Origin: Dermanyssus gallinae
Lineage: Eukaryota; Arthropoda; Arachnida; Mesostigmata; Dermanyssidae
Assembly (NCBI GenBank): GCA_003439945.1
Contig: QVRM01002196.1
Location: 1 to 64,000, forward strand
Direction: 5' to 3'
Length of the DNA: 64,000 bases
This document shows, in pieces, positions 12,161-24,411 of the stretch (positions are counted from its first letter, which is position 1; each line of letters opens with the position of its first letter). The notes beneath the pieces are model-generated. The model did no database searches and had not been told where the DNA came from. It was given only the letters and a program-made list of their open reading frames with translations. A program made the translations under genes and the position numbers.

Positions 12161-12860
12161 ATGGTTTGTCTGTCTGTCTGCGTGTCTATCTATCCTTGTA
12201 TCTATCTATTATATTTATCAAGCTACCTACTAATCGACCGCCCTATCAATCTATAAATCCATCTGTCTATCGGGCTTCATTCAGCCTGTCCATTTGTTGG
12301 TTCAGTGGTCGGTCCGTTAGTTTGTGCATCCTACACAATTCTAGCACGCCACATTCGTCTCGACCTCGATTGGTGCCTCTGTTGGTCCCTCCCTTCTTTC
12401 CTCCCTCCGTTGAGCTGATTGAGCTGGAGGCTGGCTGGGCGACGCCAAGTGGTCAGGCGGGAAAGCGGCAGGCGTCTGGCAACTCTGCTCAATTCTGCCC
12501 GCGTAACCGAGCGACCGAACGACCGACCGACCAACCGACCAACCGTCAGTCTCAGACAGTCAGCATTATCAAATCTCACCGGCGCGTCGTGAACGGGCGG
12601 CAAGGTGGAAGGATGCAGGCTCGAAACATCGTCGACTGACGATTGCCGACTATTGGCACACAAATGCAGAAGACGGTCAGCCAAACACAGACACACAGAG
12701 TAGACAGGTAGATGAGTGAGTGAGCGAGCGAGCGAGCGAGCAAGCAAGCGAACGGGCAGGTAGGCAAGGCAAACAAATAAACCAGATAGACAGGTAGGCA
12801 GATAGACGAACAGACCGACAGACAGGCGGTCTGGTTGGTTGATGGTCAGATGGGTTGCAG
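12161..12860. repeat. Cryptic tetranucleotide-periodic DNA (GTCT, CCGA, GAGC, CAGA)
   Basis: Four-base words recur in phase over long distances: TGTC/TATC near 12168-12215, GACC/AACC near 12505-12545, GAGC near 12717-12750 and CAGA/TAGA near 12780-12830. This pattern of short slipped tetramers leaves a 338-codon minus-strand frame (12331-13347) open without coding meaning. Confidence 0.7.
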
Positions 12861-12897
12861 TAGTAACTGTAGGCTGGTTGAGCGCAGCTGTAACTGC

Positions 12898-13245
12898 GTA
12901 GGGTAAACTAAGATAGGGCAGGATAGCGTATGAAAGGATAGGGTAAAATAGGATAGAGTAGGATAGGGTAGGATAAAGTAGGATAGCGTATGATAGGGTA
13001 GGATAGCGTATGATATAGAGCCGCGTGGGATAGGATAGGGTAAAATAGGGTAGGAGAGGATAGCGAAGGGTAGGGGAGGATAGCGTAGGATAGGAGGTAG
13101 GATAGGGGGTAGGATAGCGTAGGATAGGGGTAGGATAGCGTGGGATAGAGTAGGATAGCGTGGGATAGAGTAGGATAGCGTGGGATAGAGTAGGATAGCG
13201 TAGGATGGAGCAGCGTGGGATAGGATAGGGTAAGCCAGCGGACGG
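12898..13245. repeat. GGATA-type minisatellite, 5-bp base period
   Basis: About 350 bp consist of pentamers such as GGATA, GGGTA, GCGTA and GTGGG. A 20-bp higher-order unit (GTGGGATAGAGTAGGATAGC) is repeated about three times at 13139-13200. The base period is five, but the pentamer is not a rotation of the arthropod telomere repeat TTAGG. Confidence 0.85.
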
Positions 13246-14711
13246 ACTGAGCCGCTCCAGCTCGAGTAGAGTAGAGAAGTCGGATGGCTGGGCTGGTTGG
13301 ATAGTTAGTTCACCGTAAGGTAGCCGGTAGTGACTAGTTCCCTTCATTTTTCTCCCGCTCTCTCTCTCTCTCCCTCACTGGCGTCTCCACAAATCCTGTT
13401 GCAGAAACAGCGGCAGCAGCAGCAGCAGCAACATAAGCAGCAGAAGTAGAAGTAATTGTACCGATTGTAGACTCTATCGGTGGCCGTAACGTTGCTGCTG
13501 CTGTCGCTGCTGCTGCAGCTGCAACCACCGCCTCCATCGCCGCCGCCACCGACGCCCCCTCTCGCAGCTAGCGTTGGCAAAGTGCCTACGGCTACCATCC
13601 ATTACCGCCTGGCTGGCCTGACGCTCCCTATTCCTTCTTTACGTTTTTTAATCGTCAGCTTCTTCTCCCCCGTCCCTGTTCGTTTTGCCGTGCTCTCCTC
13701 TCATCCATCCACCCTGTCTGTGTTCTCCTGTGCTCGCGCTGTCCTCCTAGTGACGTCGTCGTCGTCGTCGCCGTTCGGACGCTGCTCTGTTCATGCCTCT
13801 GTAGTTGCCGATTCCGTTCCGGCCGCCGCCGTTGCCATAACCAATACCGTGCCGCCCTTGCGTTACTGCTGCCGCTGCTGTTGTTGGCGGACAGGCGGGC
13901 GGCCGTTAGAGCTCCATAGCTGGTAGGCAGGAAGGGAGGCAGTCAGCAAGGCAGGCAAACTTGTGCGTTTGTCCGACAGACGGGCGGAGCGTTAGGGAGG
14001 CTGGTTCCACATCAGTTACACGTCGCTGTATTGCGCTGAGCAATATAGAAGCCCCACCGGCAGCAACAACAACAACAGCAACGACAACAACAGCAACAAC
14101 AACAACAGCAGCAGCAATTCATAGCGATGGTTGTGACGATGACCATTGGCGCTGCTGTTGATGTCGGTGTTGATGATGATGATGATGACAGGGGCGGCGT
14201 TGGTAACGGTTGTCTTGTCCGTGACGTCCACCACCACCACCATTACCACAACAACAACAACAGCAGCAACAACATCCATGATGATGAAACTGTTGCTCTT
14301 CGGATGTTGTCGTTGTTCCTATTGTTGTTGTTGTCGTTGTTGTTGTCGTTGTTGTTGTCGTTGTAGCTATTGTTGTTGTTGATCTTGCTGGTACTGGTTG
14401 CTGATGCTTCTGGAGAAATATGGCAAGCGATGGTGTCGGATCTCGCCTGCATCTCGGTGCTGCTGGTAACTGCGCGGGGCAGAGTAGAACAGAGCTGTTA
14501 GGGCTGTTAATTCCAGTTGTTGCTCCTGGTGTTGTTGTTGTTCATTGATAGAAAAGACTGGATAGCTCCAGACCTGCTGCCAATCATTGTCAGCTACAGA
14601 AACAGCGGCAGAAGCAACAGCAGCAGCATCACCAGCAGCAGCAGCAGTAGCGAACCAGCGACGGACCAACAACCGACCAGATTGGATCGAACGCTTCTTG
14701 TGTTGGCCCGG
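13246..14711. other. Triplet-repeat-dense DNA, no gene recognised
   Basis: CAG/CTG runs lie near 13400-13440 and 13490-13520, CAA/CAG near 14060-14118, GATGAT near 14170-14190, CAA near 14247-14272 and GTT/GTC near 14320-14395. CAA followed by GTT at 14247-14395 is another inverted pair. Frames up to 148 codons are repeat-driven. Confidence 0.6.
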
Positions 14712-14754
14712 GACGATTCTACCCAGGCCAAGTTCAGGCCTGGGTAGAATCGTC
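14712..14754. repeat. Perfect 18-bp inverted repeat with 7-nt loop
   Basis: The arm GACGATTCTACCCAGGCC (14712-14729) is exactly complementary to 14737-14754, with loop AAGTTCA between. One G-T wobble and two more pairs extend the stem to about 21 bp. It is unique sequence, not microsatellite, so the perfection suggests recent origin or function. Candidates are a small-RNA hairpin, a regulatory site or a palindromic duplication. Confidence 0.9.
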
Positions 14755-15180
14755 TCGCTTAGGCAATACGAAAGAGCGGCAGCCCTTCGTCGTAACATCA
14801 CCGACTACCGCAATGTCAGTTGTAGTGACAGTAGCAGATCACGAACAGCATCAGTTGCAGCAGCCACAACAACAACAACGGCAACAACAACAACAACAGC
14901 AACGGCAACAACAACAACAACGACGACGACGACAACAACATCAACAAAAAACAACAACAACAACAACAACAATAAACAACAACAACAACAATAAACAACA
15001 ACAACAATAAACAACAACAACAGCAACAATAAACAACAACAACAACAATAAACAACTACTAGTAAATAGTGGTGGTAATAGCAAATAGCAGTACTACTAG
15101 CGGCACACACCGTATCAACAGCAGCAGCAGCAACTACAACAACCAGAACAACCTGGACAATAGCAGACACACGGCAACAT
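14755..15180. repeat. CAA-rich triplet array
   Basis: CAA/ACA repeats dominate 14860-15060, with regular interruptions by TAA, giving a longer period (CAA runs ending AATAAACAA). Plus frames read poly-Gln, poly-Asn and poly-Thr; minus frames read poly-Val, poly-Leu and poly-Cys. It is a microsatellite, not a glutamine-rich gene, because all frames are equally open. Confidence 0.85.
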
Positions 15181-16440
15181 ATGTGCGATTTACGTGTCCT
15201 CTTTCTCCTGTTTCTGTCCGCTCTCTCAGCACTCTGCTCAGCTTATCATCGGCGGCGTTCATCTGGCGGACGCCAATAACGAACGACGACTGGCCCCCGT
15301 ATTGAGCGCTCTCCTGTTCGGGATGGATGAATGGGGGCGTTCACCCACCGTTCGAGTTGTGAACTTATCGTTCTCGCTGCCGATGCCGCTAGCCTCGCTA
15401 GTCTCTACCCATCCATCCACGCCCCAACTTGACAAACAGCAACGCAGTCCGCCGATCGATCCAGTAGTCGTAGTTGGGCGCAAACCGAAGTTTCACTCGC
15501 TTTCACTCTGATTTCCCTTTCGAATATGTTCATACGCTCACATGTGGAATATTTGATGCAGACACATGTATATATATGTGTATATATATATATATATATA
15601 TTTAAATATAAAGTGTTGTCCTTTCTTCCTTTCTCCTGTTCCGTATTTGTCGATTACCGCTCTCGGTACATTTACCAATTTAGCGTATTATTGCTGTTCT
15701 GCTATGCATTTCATTGTTCGCACCTTTGCGATCACTGTCGTCCCCTTGTTCACCGGCGGCTGGCTACGTAATAGGAACGGTCATTATCGTTGTACTTCTT
15801 ACTGTTGTTGTTATTGTTGTTGTTGTTGTTGTTGTTGCTCATTGTTATTGCTAGTGTTGTTTTCATAGTTGTTGCTGGGTTTGTTCATATTGTTGGTGCT
15901 GGTGTTGTGCCCCGTATTGGTATCGCTCCAAAATCGTCTTTGGTCTTTCTTGTCGCTCCGCATGACTAGACGAAAGTTGACTTGCCACCTACCTACGTCT
16001 ACTGAACTGTTGACGATTCACGTGATGTTTGAAAATGTACATGTTTCTCGTGCAGGCTGTCGCGTTGGTAAGTTAAATCAATAAGTTTGCCACGGGCAAA
16101 AAAAAAAAACCAACATCTCTCGCAGAAAAGATGAAGACCGCACACACATCATGCAACCACAATATCAACGGTAAATGCATTACATTTGCCGATTGGCGTG
16201 GATATCGATGGGGGGGCGGTGCCATATATTCAAGCCACGTGATCTACGTAGATTGGGCATATTGTTAGCTCGTGTTGGCAAGGCACCGCCTCATTCGTCT
16301 GCGTGCTGCATGACCCTGACGGTGATGGCAGCGTCTGGTAATTCGTCCGCGAGTGTGACACTCTAAAATGTCCGCGGACTTAACACCGTTATGTTCTACT
16401 TCGGTTCATACCTATATGTGTATTTAGACGCGTGCGTCGT
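15181..16440. other. Unassigned DNA
   Basis: Contains a (TA)n tract near 15575-15602, a GTT run near 15800-15860 and a poly-A run near 16100. No recognisable protein domain, tRNA or transposon motif. Confidence 0.45.
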
Positions 16441-16533
16441 AAATGCGCGCATAATATGTGCGTTGATCACAATTCTGCTTGTCATAATGCGTAAATGCGC
16501 GCATAATATGATCACTGATCACAGTTTTGCTTG
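16441..16533. repeat. Two-copy 52-bp tandem duplication abutting a SINE
   Basis: AAATGCGCGCATAATATG at 16441 recurs at 16493, and TGATCACAATTCTGCTTGTC is followed by a similar copy ending at 16533. A third, diverged copy of the last block (TGATTACAATTCTGCT) lies beyond the SINE near 16717-16732, so one of these blocks is likely the SINE target-site duplication. Confidence 0.75.
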
Positions 16534-16712
16534 TCGAGCCTGGTGGCGTGATGCATTCGCGTGCGCCTCGCAACCGGTGGAGACACCGGAGGTGCACGGG
16601 TTCGATCGCTACCGTTGCACATTTGTATCTATGGGTCCGTCTCACGAAGCAATGCAAAAACAATCCCGCGGAAGTCAAATGTTAAACAGCTGAGGATGAG
16701 CCCGAAAAATGT
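16534..16712 (+). mobile_element. tRNA-derived SINE, copy 1 (plus strand)
   Basis: The head starts GAGCCTGGTGGCGTGATG, which carries a pol III A-box-like motif, and has a B-box GGTTCGATCG near 16598-16608. A tRNA-unrelated body follows, containing ATTTGTATCTATGGGTCCGT and GAAGCAATGC. It matches the three minus-strand copies at 24.0, 24.2 and 50.9 kb along its whole length but is more diverged in the tail. SINEs are non-coding and depend on a LINE reverse transcriptase in trans; which LINE is unknown. Confidence 0.8.
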
Positions 16713-17645
16713 GTTTTGATTACAATTCTGCTAAACCTCTCTATATGCGTCGGAAAAACAAGCGTAAGACATGGACGTGTGCGCCGTGATGGCGCCACGT
16801 CGATATATATATATATATATATATATACCGCTCTAGAGGCCTGACAACCGCCTCGAATAGCACCCAGTAGCACTATATTTCAGGGAAAATTGCAAAAATT
16901 CTGCCGAGGACTAGATGAGCAACCGATTCCCGGCGCCGCCTTCTAGCATCAATAATCGATAGCATCATTTAACAGCCATTTGCTATACGGCGCCCTTATG
17001 GGAGCGCGCGATTATCAGGGCTACAACACGACGCCTGTTGAACAACGCGCAAAGGCCTATGGCGCTCAACATTGAACGGGCAAATCGTACGGTGCCCACA
17101 GAAGCCATACACAAGTGTTACGGCGCCCGCGGCAGCCATACAAGTCATTTCTAGGCAAATTCTCGCGGACCTAAAAGTCAAAGAACTAGCCCTACGACGT
17201 CCTTCAATCAGTTCCGGGACCACTAGTTATCGGCAGAAAAGATTGAACAAAACCAGTAGAACCAGCACAAGGGAGCCAATCATGCCGGGCCATTATGGAT
17301 ACTGGACGAAATCAATATTGATCCCTTGATCGAAAGCTACTCTATTGGAATCGAAATTTAGGTGGTCCCCTGACATACCAAGGATTGTCGAAGCGCTCCT
17401 CAGGGATCGCTGTCCTAGTCTATGCTAAGAAGATTCGCATAATTTATTGTGGAAGTGAAAAATACCCGTGTAGCCTTAATGATAAGTTAAAGTGGTCACA
17501 TGATGTTATCTTATGAAAGTCACCTGTAAGCAAGTGGCAAGGAGGACGGCTGGTGTTTAGTGGGTTTGTGCGTGCGTCCCACACTACTCTAGCTTTAACA
17601 ATCGCGCCCCGCGTGCCTTATTCATTTTACCGGTTTAGCTTTCCA

Positions 17646-17690
<45 letters not shown>

Positions 17691-18123
17691 ACAATTGTAA
17701 AACCCCGTTTATAGCATAAAGTACATGGTATAGTGAATATATGCGTACATACACATGGATACGCATGCGCATCCATGTTGATGTGTGAGCGAAGAAGCAC
17801 GCCCCGCTTGTAGTCCCTGTGCGTAGTGTCCAATCTTTGGCACGCTCTGTACGCGTAACCACGCCGAACGTCCAGTCATCCGGAGCTAGCCGGATGGCGG
17901 ATTGCAACAACAGCAGCAGTAGCAGCCTCGACGATCCGTCGATTCTCGCGGATTTACAGACACCGAACGGACAAACAGAACGGTCTGATGGGAGGGAGGC
18001 CGTCCTGCTTGCTTAGATGTATTTTATCTACAGAGATAGTAATGGTACGGTTACGTACCTGTACTCACCGTGCCACCTACGAGGCGCTTCACTTTTATCC
18101 TCTCTCTCTCTAACTCTATATAT

Positions 18124-18170
<47 letters not shown>

Positions 18171-18890
18171 CAGCATCTCTATATCCCCCGGCGCTGTGCC
18201 ATGTGTTGGTTAAATAGCGTCGTCGTAGTTGTTGTTATTGGTGCAGTGACGCCTGTTCGCGCTTGCTTTCCGAATCTGTGTGTAAGCACACGCCCCCTGT
18301 GTTGCTGCTAAGCTGCTCTGGCGATACGCGTCTGCTGCTAATAAAACCCAAATACCAACAACAGCAAAGTATCAGGCAGCAGTATTAACAACAACAACAA
18401 CAACAACAACAATAGCTGCAGTGATATCAACAGTAGGAACGGGCTGCTGGCTGCCACACTGCCATTCCCGGCTCGAGTACACTCCCAATTGCCACTGTAG
18501 AGTATAGTCGGAACACAGCTTGTGGTAAGTAACTACGAGTTATGGCTCGACTACGAGAAGAGCTGTGTTAGGAACTGGCTCCACAACGGAGGAAAAGCTA
18601 GGATGACCCTCTCGTGTACAGGAGCAACTGCACCAAGCGACAAGAACGGGGATAGTAACAACAACGACATCAACAACACTAGAATCGTGATCAATGGTCA
18701 CAATCGTAAATCATGCCTACCTGCATCGTCATCATCGTCAGATTTTAATTGAGCTGCTCATATTAGTCGTTCTTACAGAAAATGTCAAAAACGGAGTTTG
18801 TAGTTGTTCAAGATGGTCAAGTCGTCTCTAATAGCCGTCAGCTAGAGCAATTAGTCTACAATAACGATGGCGCACAAGAGAAACAACATT

Positions 18891-18923
<33 letters not shown>

Positions 18924-21849
18924 CTAGTCGACCGACATGGCTCGACCCATGTCGGACGCACTGGAGGCCAAGAGTGCGGCAGCTCGGGTGGCCGATCAGC
19001 AGAGTCTGCTGCGTGTCTTGTTGGTGGGTGGACGACGTCTTGGGTCAAGGCGAAACGGTATGTCGTCCTAGATAATGGTGATGGGGAAGGAATTATTATC
19101 ACGATGCTGCCAAACGGACAAGCACCAACGTTCGCACCACGACGGAGTCGATGACCACGGCTTCGGATCGATGGCGTTGTTTTTTGCCCTCGAGGTTGTC
19201 TCTGCCCGGTTTCTGGCAGACTATGGCGGTCGTAGATGACGACATCCTGCTTGTCCAGCCGCCGATCTCCAGCCTGTGATGTTGATTCGACCTCTTAGTT
19301 GTTGAGTCTATGAAGCTGTTTTGCCAGTGCTTATCTGCAGTAGCATAGGAACTAAGAAATGCCACGCATTTCCAAACCTGGAGAGGGGGTGTGCGGGGAA
19401 GAGGGCGAGGTGAGTCTCTGCTACACTGCTAGCGACGCAAGTGTATCACGCATACCTCCCTAAAATTCCCAGATTAACAAAAACAAAACAAGGCCACTAA
19501 CGATAACGCCAGCAAAAGCTACAGCTACAGCTGGTTATGCTGCCGCTGCAGATGTGCCATTTAGTACGGCATATACAGCTTGCTTATGCTGGCCGCAATA
19601 ATGGTACTGCCAGTCGCGCATTGGTACCGCTGCTGTGTTGCAGGAGTTGCAGCAGAAACAGTGCCAGCCAGCACCAGGCCGAATCAGCAATGTCAGGATC
19701 AGCGAGGAAAACGGCAACTGCCGCCTCCGCCGCTGCTGCTTGTTTTTTTTGTGTTGGCGGGTGTTGTTAGCGGTGGTGCGTGCTCCTCGTGGGGAGCGCG
19801 GGGGGGGGATGAGGGGTGGGGGTAGTAGCGGTAAAGGCCATCGTTCTGAACGCTGAAGTTGCTGGTCCTGAGCTGCTACCTTGAACCGGTGGGGTAATAA
19901 CTATGCTAGCTGGTCGCCGGGCCCATGTCACCACCACCAGCATCAATGCAAGTAACAGTTTTAGTAGTAGTAGTACGACTAGTCATGGTGGAAGTACGTT
20001 CCCCCGATCATGGCCCTTCGAACCAGTCTCCTCTAGCTAGATTCCTCCTCCTAATTCCCCTTCGCACTCTCCACCTTTGGTTCGTGCTCCCCTTCTGGCT
20101 TTGATGGTTGTGCTCATCATTGTCGTCGTCGTTGTTGTCTCTGATGTTGTGGCTGTCGCTGTCGTCGTCGTCGTTGTAGTAGTAATGGCAGGAGAGCTCG
20201 TGTAGTCCCAGAAAGAGTCGTAGTAGTAGTAATAAAGGCAATAGCGGTACCTCGGTGCCACCAAAAACGGGGAACGAACTGGATCTCCATCTCTCTCTCG
20301 CTCGCTTGCTCTCTCCGGGTTCGGCTCTGTACTCGGTCCGCTGAGCTCAGCTGGGCCGATCCGACGCGTCATCTCTTAGCCAGTCGGTACATCTGGCTAC
20401 CTTATCCGATCACCCAACCAGTCACTAGCCGTCTGTAGCTGTCCGACACCCAGCTCGTCCGGATCTGGATCGTAACGGTCCGGTGTTCCCCGTTCTTCTC
20501 TTTTGCTCTCTGCCTCTCTGCCTCTCTCTCACTCTCATCCTACGCTCCCTCTACCTTCTGCTCTCTTTTGCATCCCCCTTTCTCGCTCTCTCTCTCCGCG
20601 AATCCCGTCCCCGCGTTATCTCCCCTCAGCGTGGCTTCATCTCGTACTCCCCCCCCCCGCTCCCCGTACCCCCATTATCGATGATCCCTGACATCCCCTG
20701 GCATCGGTGCTACCTAAAGCCATCTTCTCTCCCATCGCTACCCCAGCGAGTCCGGCTGAGTGCAGGCTGCGTGCACGAGCACGAGCGCGACCGACCCGTC
20801 CGAACCAACTCCGGCGAACCAGCCGGCGCGTGTACGCTCACGAGAGCACGAGTCGTCGTGGGGTAGTCATCGCTGTTGTCGTTGCTGTTGTTGTTACTGT
20901 TGTTGCTGTTGTTGTCGTCGTTGTCGTTGTTGATATTTCTCCTGTGGTGATTGGTGGTGGAGTCCTCACCGTCGCCGTCGTCGTCATCAGCTTCATCAAT
21001 GTTGGTAGGTTGGTACCGACTCCCCGTGGCGCCTCGGTAGTTTAGGAGGCTCATTCATGTCTGTGGGGTCTTCTGGGGGGTTGTCGGTGTCGCTGTCATT
21101 GCTGTTGCTTTGGTTGTTGTTCCTTCTGCTGCGCGTCTCCTGTGCGGTTCTGGTTGTTGTTGTCGTCGCTGTCGCTATTGTAGTCGGCGGTGGTGAGGCT
21201 TATCGAACGAAGAAGCCAGCACCGGGGGTGAACCTGGCGGTGGCGGTGGTGGCGGCGGCAGCGGCCGCGGCGGCGAGAGGAGTGGGGAAAATTGTGCCGG
21301 GGGTGGTCGTACCGTTCGTTCATTGCTGCTGGCGCTGACGCCGCTGATTCTCCTCCTGCCGGTTGTTGTGCGGTGGCGAACTGTGGCGGCTATGACAGAA
21401 CCAGCGGCAGCAGCAACAACAAAGGCAGCAGGAAAGATCGCTGCTCCTGATGTCCTCCTGATGACCAGACAGGAGCAGGAGAAGCGTTAGCAGCAGCAGT
21501 AGCGGCGGCAACGGCGACGACGACGATGGTCGCCCGGTTGGCTAGTTGCTTGGTTAGCTCGCCAGCCAGCCAGCCATCGAGCGAGCCGGTTGGCTGGACG
21601 GCGAGGGGAGATCGAGGGCCCTCTCCTCGTATCGAACGAACGAACCGGCTTTGTGCGTTGAGTTGAGACGACCTACCGATAGACCACCGGCTGCTGCTGC
21701 TGCCATTGTTGTTGTTGTCGTTGTCCCTCAGATCCTCAGAGAGACCATGATGAATCCAGAGCTCAGCCAGAGGCCACGGCGACGTCGTTGGTGCGGCGGT
21801 GGCGTTTCAAGTCTGCCTATTCGTTATCTCTCTCTCTCTGTCTCTCTCT

Positions 21850-21888
<39 letters not shown>

Positions 21889-22790
21889 TGCGTGTGTATA
21901 TACATCTCGATCGCTCTCTCGTGCTCCCCGATTCTCGTAGTTGTTTCGATATTTAAGAGCGGCGGCGGCGGCGTCCCGTTCCCGTTGGTTTGTTGGCAGG
22001 ACGGCGACAACAACGACAACAACAACAATTGCAATAATCATAACAACGACAACTATGACAACAACAGCAGCAGCAACAACAACAACAACGACCACAACAG
22101 CGACAACAACAACAACAAGAACAGCAGCGAAACCACCACCCATGAGGGTGCGAGGACATTGACAACCGAGCAACGAGCAAGCGAGGAGTTGCACCGACCG
22201 ACCACCCAACCGACTGGAGGCAGATCGCTCCCTCGTTCGCTCGCTCGCTGGATGCTGACATACTGGATGTTGGTTGGAGACGATCGGCAGCGAGTGCCGC
22301 CAGTTAGTCAGTCGACAGACAGCAGCAACAGGAGTGGCAGCAACAGCACAGCCAGCATGCTGATCGTTGCTCATTAAACAACAGCCAATAGAGCGCCAAC
22401 ATACGACGTCCAACGTGCGTACCAACATGCTTCCACGGATAGATAGATAGATAGATGCACGGATGGATCATCAACGCGGATCGGATGCGTTCAGGGATGG
22501 CTAAACGGAGACACGCACCTCGTGACTTGCCAACATCCCGAACCACAGCCTGTTACTGCTGATAGAGTTGTTGCTGCTGCTGTTGCAGCTGTTGCGGTTG
22601 TTGTTGTTGCTGTTGTTGTTGTTCTTGTTCCTGTTGCTGTTGTTGTCGTTACCGTCACCGCCATTGCGACCGGCGTGACCGTGGCCGTGGCGTAGTAGCC
22701 TGTGCGGTGTAGCCTGACGCGTGACACCACGCGCGGCGGCAAGTTTGGTACCACCGCTCTCCACCGACTCTCCGATCGAGAGTCTGCATC
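16713..22790. other. No gene recognised; mixed microsatellites
   Basis: Holds (TA)n tracts near 16803-16826, 17648-17688, 18128-18166 and 21852-21884, a CAA run near 18388-18414, an (AAT)n tract at about 18892-18922, a pyrimidine-rich stretch at 20480-20660, GTT at 20875-20935, CAA at 22005-22125, GATAGATA near 22438-22456, and GTT/CTG at 22562-22650. The CAA and GTT blocks around 22.0-22.65 kb again form an inverted pair. Frames of up to 203 codons are low-complexity. Confidence 0.55.
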
Positions 22791-23740
22791 GACGTTACAT
22801 CGACGTTACTACACCGCGTTACTTCCTCTACACCGTTAGTTCATGTGCACCGTTTCTTCCTGTGCACCGTTACTGGCTGTGCACCCTTACGGATGTGCGC
22901 CGTTACTGGCTGTGCACCGTTACATCTGTGCACAGTTACGTTTGCGCACCGTTACACCTGTGCACAGTTACGTCTCGTCTGCGCCCTGTTGCGTCTGTGC
23001 ATCGTTACGCTTGTGCGCCTGTTCGTATATGTGCCGTTATTCCTGTGCACTATTACATATATGTGCCGTTACGTCTGTGCGCCATTACATATATGTGCCG
23101 TTACGCCTGTGCGCCATTACGTTTATATACCGTTACGCCTGTGCGCCATTACGTATGTGCACCAATAATGCATGTGCACTGTCGCGTCTACGTCTGTGCA
23201 CCGTTACGCGTCGTACTGCGCCGTTACATATTTTCCGTACCGCTACCCTTCTTCTGTACCGTTACGTCTTCTCTGTACGGTTTCACCCTTATATAAGTAC
23301 ACTTCTGTACCGTTACATCCACACATGCCGTACTGCGCCATCTTTGCTCGACTGTCTGCACGACTCCGCGTTACAGTGTTACATATGTGCACCGTTATAG
23401 CTACCGCCCATCTTCGCACCGTTACAGCGTTACATCTGTGCACCATTATAGCTGCCGCCCATCTTCGCACCGTTACAGCGTTTCAGCTGTGCACCGTTAT
23501 AGCTACCACCATATCTTCGCACCGTTACAGCGTTACATCTGTGCACCGTTATAGCTACCATATCTTCGCTCCGGTACAGCGTTACATTTGTGCACCGTTA
23601 CATCTCTGCGCTGTCACTCGCATCGCTGTACATCGTTACATCACGGCATCGCACCGTTACCTGTACCGTTCTGTACCGTTACAGCTCGGCAGCAGTATCT
23701 CTACAGCATTCCATCTCTTCTGTACGGTCGCTACATCATC
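22791..23740. repeat. Degenerate 16-bp minisatellite block (TGTGCACCGTTACATC-like)
   Basis: Roughly 950 bp are composed of diverged copies of a 16-18 bp unit built on GCACCGTTAC plus a variable TCTGT or GGCTGT segment. Because 16 is not a multiple of three, all three plus frames read the same cyclic peptide (CTVTSVHRY / CAPLHL-like) and stay open for 107-204 codons. This explains the overlapping long frames here. Unit drift is greatest at the 3' side. Confidence 0.9.
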
Positions 23741-23995
23741 ATGTGCTTTCTACGTATGTGCGCGTGTGAACAACCGCAGTTGCTAGAAGTGCCAAGTGCC
23801 TGCCGTTGTGTTTTCGTCGTCGTCGTGGTCGGCCTCGCCGTCCATGTCTTCGGTCAACAACAGTTGTTCGGTCAGCAACATTCACTGCACGACAGCACCG
23901 AACACCGATGCAAGCGCGAATGGTTGATTTGGCCGCATATGTTTTAGCCAAATACACTTAAATGTACGGATACCGTGTCCGTCCGTTCTCTGGCT
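23741..23995. other. Unassigned spacer
   Basis: Unique sequence between the minisatellite and the SINE pair. A CGTCGTCGTCG run lies near 23813-23825. No feature supported. Confidence 0.4.
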
Positions 23996-24182
23996 ACTAA
24001 TACTTTCAGCGCTGACTCTCAACCAAGATTTCACGTCCATGGGACTGTTTTTTGCATTGCTTCATCGACGAACCCCCATAAATACAAATGTGGGGCAACG
24101 GTGGGGCTCGAACCCGCGCACCTGTGAGTTGTCTCCTCCGGTCGCGAGGCGCAGACGTATGCCACCACGCCACCGGGCTTGA
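23996..24182 (-). mobile_element. tRNA-derived SINE, copy 2 (minus strand)
   Basis: On the minus strand the element begins AAGCCCGGTGGCGTGGTGGC (A-box-like), then GCGCCTCGCGACCGGAGGAG, then B-box GGTTCGAGCCCCAC. The body holds ATTTGTATTTATGGGGGTTC and GAAGCAATGC, and it ends near GAGTCAGCGCTGAAAGTA followed by TTAGTA. It is a close match to copies 3 and 4. It lies head-to-tail with copy 3, which starts about 20 bp further on. Confidence 0.85.
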
Positions 24183-24202
24183 CCCGTCCGTCCGTCTACT
24201 GT

Positions 24203-24411
24203 TACTACTACTACTACTAATAGTACTTTCTGGGCTGACTCTCCAGCAGCCAAGATTTAACGTCCATGGGACTGCTTTTCGCATTGCTTCATCGACGGAC
24301 CCCCATAAATACAAATGTGGGGCAACGGTGGGGCTCAAACCCGCGCACCTATCTAGTGTCTCCTCCGGCCGCGAGGCGCAGGCGAATGCACCCACCCGCC
24401 ACCAGGCTCGA
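24203..24411 (-). mobile_element. tRNA-derived SINE, copy 3 (minus strand)
   Basis: Read on the minus strand: TCGAGCCTGGTGGCGGGTGG (A-box-like), GGAGGAGACACTAGATAGGT, B-box GGTTTGAGCC (one change from consensus), the common body, then a tail of TAG/AGT trinucleotides (24203-24225). The trinucleotide tail is typical of SINEs whose 3' end is a short simple repeat. Copies 2 and 3 in tandem suggest insertion at or into the tail of another copy, or a local duplication. Confidence 0.85.

Noticed and set aside
12331..13347. 338-codon minus-strand frame
   Set aside because: Produced by tetranucleotide- and pentanucleotide-periodic DNA that lacks stops in this phase; the peptide is a cyclic repeat (YPTLSY-like).
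22721..23786. Overlapping frames of 107-204 codons rich in Cys, His, Thr and Val
   Set aside because: Explained by the 16-bp minisatellite; all three frames give the same cycle.
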